Source of the DNA: Myxococcales bacterium
GTDB lineage: Bacteria; Myxococcota_A; Polyangia; Polyangiales; SLQV01
Direction of reading: 5' to 3'
DNA length: 55,165 nt
NCBI GenBank assembly: GCA_007131285.1
Contig: SLQV01000006.1
Coordinates: 1 to 55,165 of the forward strand
The notes beneath the pieces are model-generated. The model saw nothing but the letters and a program-made list of their open reading frames with translations. It searched no databases and was not told the origin of the DNA. This document shows, piece by piece, positions 52,301-55,165 of this stretch. How positions within the stretch are numbered: position 1 is the first letter of the stretch; every line of letters starts with the position of its first letter. The translations under genes and the position numbers were made by a program.

Positions 52301-53412
52301 TCGCGGGAGCGCGTCGCTTGCACGGCTTTGCGCGCGACAAGGATCGGGAGCCCCGCCGCACTTTTACTTGCTACGCTGTTTTCGACATGAGGGAACGCTT
52401 CCAATCGGTCACTGAGGGTGGGCTCGGCGGTGAGCAGAAACGCTGCAAATCTCAGTTTGTCGACGCCAAAAGCGCGCTGGTCGATGGGGGCTGCGCTCTC
52501 ATCGACCAGCGTATCTGCGCTTGTCGTGTTGGTTTGCGCACCCACCGCTAGAGACGGAGGAGGAAGGGTGCCGCGAAAGCGGCCCCCCCCTAGAGCATTG
52601 AGTGCGACCGGGGCGTGGTCACTCGTGCGCGTCAGCCGCAGTGTCGCGCTCGGGGCTTCTTCTTGGCCGCAGCGTTCGACGAGAACGCGGAGCGTTCGGG
52701 CGTCACTGCGGGCGGCATCCTCGGGAATGACGTAGCGGTAGGGGTAAGCGCCTCGCTCGCTGTCGTCATCTAAGCGCAGTATGCCATTGAGCCACAGCCG
52801 TAAGCTACCGCCGCCTCCTACGCTGAGCTGCAGGTTGCCTGCCTCGGCGTCCACGGCGATGCTTGCTGCGAGCAGCGCGCAGGTGCCCGTGTTTGGTGTT
52901 AGGTAGGCGCCGAGATCGATGTTCGCGGCAGGCCACGCCTTGGCTGAAAGCTCGCGCCAGCGGACGGGTCCGCTCACGCCTTCGCTGCTTCCAGCGGCAA
53001 GGCCCTCGGCAAAAAAGGCGGCGCCTGCGTTGGCGCTTGCTGTATCCGAAACCTGCTGCGCCCGTCGCGGGATGGGGCCGAGGAGCACGGGTGCGGTGAT
53101 GAATCCCTGCTCTAGCAGCCGGGTGGCCCGGGCGGTGCGGTGCTCTCCGGGCTGGGGCAGTAGCTGCGCCAGCGTTTCAGCGTGAGCGCGCAAGCGCGGG
53201 TCGAGGGCATGCTCTTCAAGGTCCGCCCGTACCGCGGCGTTGCCCAAAAGCTGGCGTTCAGCCCAGAGGTTGACGAGCCGCAAATGCGCGTCGAGCGCAT
53301 CCGCACTGGGACTACTCGGTGTGGCGAGCACCGGCCTGTGGTTGACCGGGGCCAGCGCTACCACGCCCAAGGCGAAGCAGAACCCACGACGCGCGATCAG
53401 TCCCATACGCAT
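49363..53412 (-). CDS. Giant exported DUF3857/transglutaminase-like protein with intact triad
   Basis: Exported protein of about 1349 aa from the ATG at 53412 (MRMGLIARRGFCFALGVVALAPVNHRPVLA signal; the track start at 53496 is too far out). A discoidin- or jelly-roll-like strand region (LQLSVGGGGSLRLWLNGILRLDDDSE) and a long helical TPR-like part precede DUF3857 (RRARIYRDGTSFDVHSMRDVALSEPQVRMYYDQRARVLELPDLKVGDRIELRYRIDD). The transglutaminase core has Cys963 in GFGDCKDKAALL, His1006 in FDHAIAYV and Asp1019 in FLDGTV (track numbering), a complete triad. It may cross-link, hydrolyse or transfer amide groups outside the cytoplasm; the substrate is unknown. It is coupled to the degenerate paralogue by a 4-base overlap. 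Confidence 0.87.
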   Translation of the reverse strand: MRMGLIARRGFCFALGVVALAPVNHRPVLATPSSPSADALDAHLRLVNLWAERQLLGNAAVRADLEEHALDPRLRAHAETLAQLLPQPGEHRTARATRLLEQGFITAPVLLGPIPRRAQQVSDTASANAGAAFFAEGLAAGSSEGVSGPVRWRELSAKAWPAANIDLGAYLTPNTGTCALLAASIAVDAEAGNLQLSVGGGGSLRLWLNGILRLDDDSERGAYPYRYVIPEDAARSDARTLRVLVERCGQEEAPSATLRLTRTSDHAPVALNALGGGRFRGTLPPPSLAVGAQTNTTSADTLVDESAAPIDQRAFGVDKLRFAAFLLTAEPTLSDRLEAFPHVENSVASKSAAGLPILVARKAVQATRSREVQTRLLHTWQRIEPQSPALWLALGEFYGLSYRPSRAVPYLLAVLNRTPRRAPADAIFPWPRGTALHARAVPALLRREAGLILAFLFTEQGLNGAAREVIEALAAETPDSCAVLEARAMLARQRGSVSAIRSSQADLETHCEVGLRLREVMLSDQLNKSEQLPRRALEDFAAHALAERGGFARIATAFRRAGIEDEAGAWLEEAAQMDPADAGPVVALAQAYLSAGNERLASKTIDEALARAPQDAAARALAERLALPPASDEALAHAPETWTKAGSNAVGYGVALLEDLEVHAFAENGLGRRFFQKVFVVQQASGARELRNFPVAYAQGRQSVTIRRARIYRDGTSFDVHSMRDVALSEPQVRMYYDQRARVLELPDLKVGDRIELRYRIDDVQRTRVHNEALSLFTHLQGPLPVARREVIVLTPAGSTPPFHLEGHGRDFGNALRQSPGKLHITLRNVAASERERGAPGLTEYVPYLHVGSFASWEALTRWYTMLLKPQLALNTRLKAEAQALVAGKTTTQAKVAAIYRYVLEQTRYVALEFGEHGYIPYAVVDVAERGFGDCKDKAALLIALLRSVEIDAHPVMIRTRPRGRVHAYPPSLALFDHAIAYVPELDLFLDGTVQKTGIHELPSADQGAIALIADPKAPRIVVTPEAEPRANARHRDFDITLPDFDRAPAAPDHGHLRLLLTVSETVVGSSAPALRQHLEAAATREQRFTEWLQGQASAAQLVGLDATELNDPEQPVRLRYRYTLPAPYPKHAALAPGEANRTADLPTSALENLVTNLAPTASARELPLDLGTPQRYSETRRYHLPSGVRVTALPPDRTQGTPPANTETDSPATASAQHRETNESIVFFRRRSRREGNTVVIDTHFELRAGRLAPSAYGKLRRALATVERALAETVTVSAAGSSAGYMSAFERATNKAEDTSTRVHSNAPLASLPKYAESSAGTRGRLGRANRYASTAGLTTWSPAEAK

Positions 53413-53591
53413 CGTTGACTCCCGTGGTAAAGTCTCTAGTCGCTGGTTTGGCACCGCCCTCACGGTGGCCAAGTCCGCTTTGACTGTCAACAGCACCCTG
53501 GCGCTCCCGACGACGAACCTCGCCGTCCGCGTGAGAGTGCGAGGTGAGGTCTTGGGTTGAACGATGTTCTCGAGGCATTTAGCCTGGTGCG

Positions 53592-54980
53592 ATGCAGTGG
53601 GAGGTCGGTTTCGCGGCGGAGGGTTCAGACGACCTGCCGCTCTACGTGGTTAAAAAGGATGCGCTTGCCGATTGGCTCGCGGACCTTGGCAGTGCGTTTG
53701 CTCCATGGGTGAACGCAGCTGTCGGTCCCCAGCCCAGCGGTAGAGAGGCATTGTTATTGCCCGGACCTTCGGGCGTTCCGGTTGCTGCGCTCTGTATTGT
53801 GAAGGGGGCACCTGGCGAGGCCGATGGCGCCCATGCAGCGGTCAGTCTCGCCAGCCACACGTATCGGCTCAGCGGTCTCGACGAAGCTTCAGCGGCGCGC
53901 TTCGCGCTAGGCTGGGCTCTGGCAAGCTACCGCCTGCCTACCGCGCCCGTGGCATCACCGTCCAAACCGGGTCCCAAGCTTGTTTGGGTATTTACGCGAG
54001 AAGCCAAAGCCGTTCTCAAGGCGACCTTCGATGTGCGCAACTGGGTCAATTTGCCCGCTAATCTGCTCGGTCCTGCGGAACTGGCGACGGAAGTGCGGGC
54101 GGTGGCGGAGGCCTACCACGCGACCTTCGAGGAGATCGTTGGCGATGGGCTGCGTTCCGCAAACTTCCCACTAATCGAAGCGGTCGGACGGGCGTCGGTC
54201 CGGGCACCGCGCCTGGTCGACGTGCGCTGGGGGCCAGAGGATGCTCCAAAAGTAACGTTGGTCGGTAAAGGCGTTTGCTTCGACACCGGCGGTCTTAACC
54301 TCAAGCCCGGCAAGTCGATGTCCCTCATGAAGAAGGATATGGGCGGTGCGGCGCACGCCCTGGCACTGGCCGAATGGGTCATGAGCGCGGGTTTGCACTG
54401 CCGATTGCGGCTACTCATCGGTGCGGTGGAGAACTCCGTCAGTGGTGCGGCTATCCGGCCAGGTGATGTCTTTCCCTCCCGCAAAGGGCTCACGATTGAG
54501 ATCGAAAACACCGATGCCGAAGGTCGTTTGGTGCTCGCAGACTGTTTGGCGGAGGCCGACAGTGAGGCGCCCGATTTGCTAATTGACTTTGCAACGTTAA
54601 CCGGTGCTGCCCGTGTCGCGCTGGGACCGGATCTGCCTGCGCTATTCAGCCGAGATAGCGAGCTTGCGCGCGAGCTTATGCGCCTGGGCGAGCGCACCGA
54701 AGACCCGCTCTGGCAGTTGCCCCTCCACGCAGGCTACGAGAGCGACCTGCGCAGTGACGTTGCCGACGTCTGCCACACTTCACGTAGCAGCTTCGCTGGC
54801 GCCATCACGGCTGCGCTTTTCCTCGGCCGCTTTGTAAGTCAGGCACGTGCCTGGGCGCATATCGATGTCTATTCGTGGAATCCGAAGGCGCGTCCAGGCA
54901 AGCCCATCGGAGGCGAAGCCCAAGGCCTCAGGCCCCTCTTTGCCTACCTTGCCAGCCGGTTTCCGCCACGTTCGGCGTAA
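53592..54980 (+). CDS. Leucyl aminopeptidase family protein (M17)
   Basis: Cytosolic metallo-aminopeptidase of 462 aa. The C-terminal catalytic domain carries the M17 signatures: VGKGVCFDTGGLNLKPGKSMSLMKKDMGGAA (metal-binding Lys and Asp residues) and NTDAEGRLVLADCLAEA, then LIDFATLTGAARVALG. FDVRNWVNLPANLLGP marks the domain border. The N-terminal domain is short, as in the PepB-like and bacterial short forms. It removes N-terminal residues from peptides during protein turnover; some relatives also bind DNA, with no sign of that here. The gene is divergent from the giant transglutaminase-like genes by 179 bp and ends about 95 bp before an inverted repeat. Confidence 0.9.
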   Translation: MQWEVGFAAEGSDDLPLYVVKKDALADWLADLGSAFAPWVNAAVGPQPSGREALLLPGPSGVPVAALCIVKGAPGEADGAHAAVSLASHTYRLSGLDEASAARFALGWALASYRLPTAPVASPSKPGPKLVWVFTREAKAVLKATFDVRNWVNLPANLLGPAELATEVRAVAEAYHATFEEIVGDGLRSANFPLIEAVGRASVRAPRLVDVRWGPEDAPKVTLVGKGVCFDTGGLNLKPGKSMSLMKKDMGGAAHALALAEWVMSAGLHCRLRLLIGAVENSVSGAAIRPGDVFPSRKGLTIEIENTDAEGRLVLADCLAEADSEAPDLLIDFATLTGAARVALGPDLPALFSRDSELARELMRLGERTEDPLWQLPLHAGYESDLRSDVADVCHTSRSSFAGAITAALFLGRFVSQARAWAHIDVYSWNPKARPGKPIGGEAQGLRPLFAYLASRFPPRSA

Positions 54981-55075
54981 GTGCGCCTCGCGTAAAATGC
55001 CTCCCGCACGCCTTGGCTGAGTTCGCGCGGTTGGGGGCGCAGCTCTGAGCCATCCCCAGGGTGAGCCTGGGGGAC

Positions 55076-55159
55076 GAAAGCCGCGGGGAAATGGGCCTTC
55101 CGTGCGCGGACCCACCCACCCCACCATACTTACTCCAGGCCCATTTCCCCGCGGCTTTC
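55076..55159. repeat. Long inverted repeat at window end (22-bp perfect arms)
   Basis: GAAAGCCGCGGGGAAATGGG.. (55076-55097) is the exact reverse complement of 55138-55159, around a 40-base centre rich in CCCACC. It may be a bidirectional terminator-like hairpin or the end of a small mobile repeat; the window ends six bases later, so its full extent is unknown. Confidence 0.8.
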
Positions 55160-55165
55160 TGCGTC

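Noticed and set aside
1-55165. tRNA and rRNA genes
   Set aside because: I looked for TTCGA-type T-loops with acceptor pairing and found only coding-sequence matches; no rRNA-like blocks were recognised. A covariance-model scan would settle it.

Overview
The window is a high-GC (roughly 60-65% by eye) chromosomal segment of a Gram-negative bacterium, most likely Myxococcota in the broad sense (a deltaproteobacterium-like lineage). The grounds are lipoprotein serine proteases with Cys-rich tails, 'CGDG...CDDGN' repeats fused to a fibro-slime domain, TIG and thrombospondin-3-like exported proteins, many lipoprotein signals, outer-membrane barrels and several NtrC-type activators. I cannot place it below phylum. 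I saw no rRNA, tRNA, CRISPR array, integrase or transposase. The work is by eye from sequence and the ORF track, so family calls are recognitions and not search results.

Layout. (1) 0.4-7.9 kb: a cell-surface block of three paralogous lipoprotein S1 proteases around one repeat-rich fibro-slime lipoprotein. (2) 8-14 kb: tolB, a barrel gene broken by two homopolymer frameshifts, another barrel, cysE and a porin-like protein. (3) 14.1-19.9 kb: a histidine kinase/NtrC-type regulator pair divergent from the porin gene, then Smr, CysQ, YidD and a methyltransferase. (4) 19.9-23.9 kb: a decayed ORF, aspS and a Cys-rich lipoprotein. (5) 24-34.4 kb: a heterodimeric ABC exporter, a sodium:solute symporter, a GuaB1-type CBS enzyme, ribosomal protein bS21 and two lipoproteins. 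(6) 34.5-37.3 kb: a universal stress protein and pyrB, flanked by copies of a dispersed palindromic repeat. (7) 37.3-40.7 kb: an exported protein and a carotenoid pair (phytoene synthase and a CrtU-like enzyme). (8) 40.7-45.1 kb: a sulfur module, with a sigma-54 activator divergent from persulfide dioxygenase, a TauE-type exporter and two half-size YeeE/YedE proteins, and a good -24/-12 promoter between them. (9) 45-55 kb: a small secreted protein, two giant coupled DUF3857/transglutaminase-like proteins (one with an intact triad, one degenerate) and an M17 aminopeptidase.

The clearest functional unit is the sulfur module: the activator probably fires the sigma-54 promoter so that persulfide is oxidised to sulfite and exported, while the YeeE halves move thiosulfate or another sulfur compound. 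The least described parts are the protease/fibro-slime surface block, the paired active/inactive transglutaminase lipoproteins and the repeat family around pyrB. The two broken genes (9396-10523 and 20041-20553) should be checked against raw reads before being called pseudogenes.
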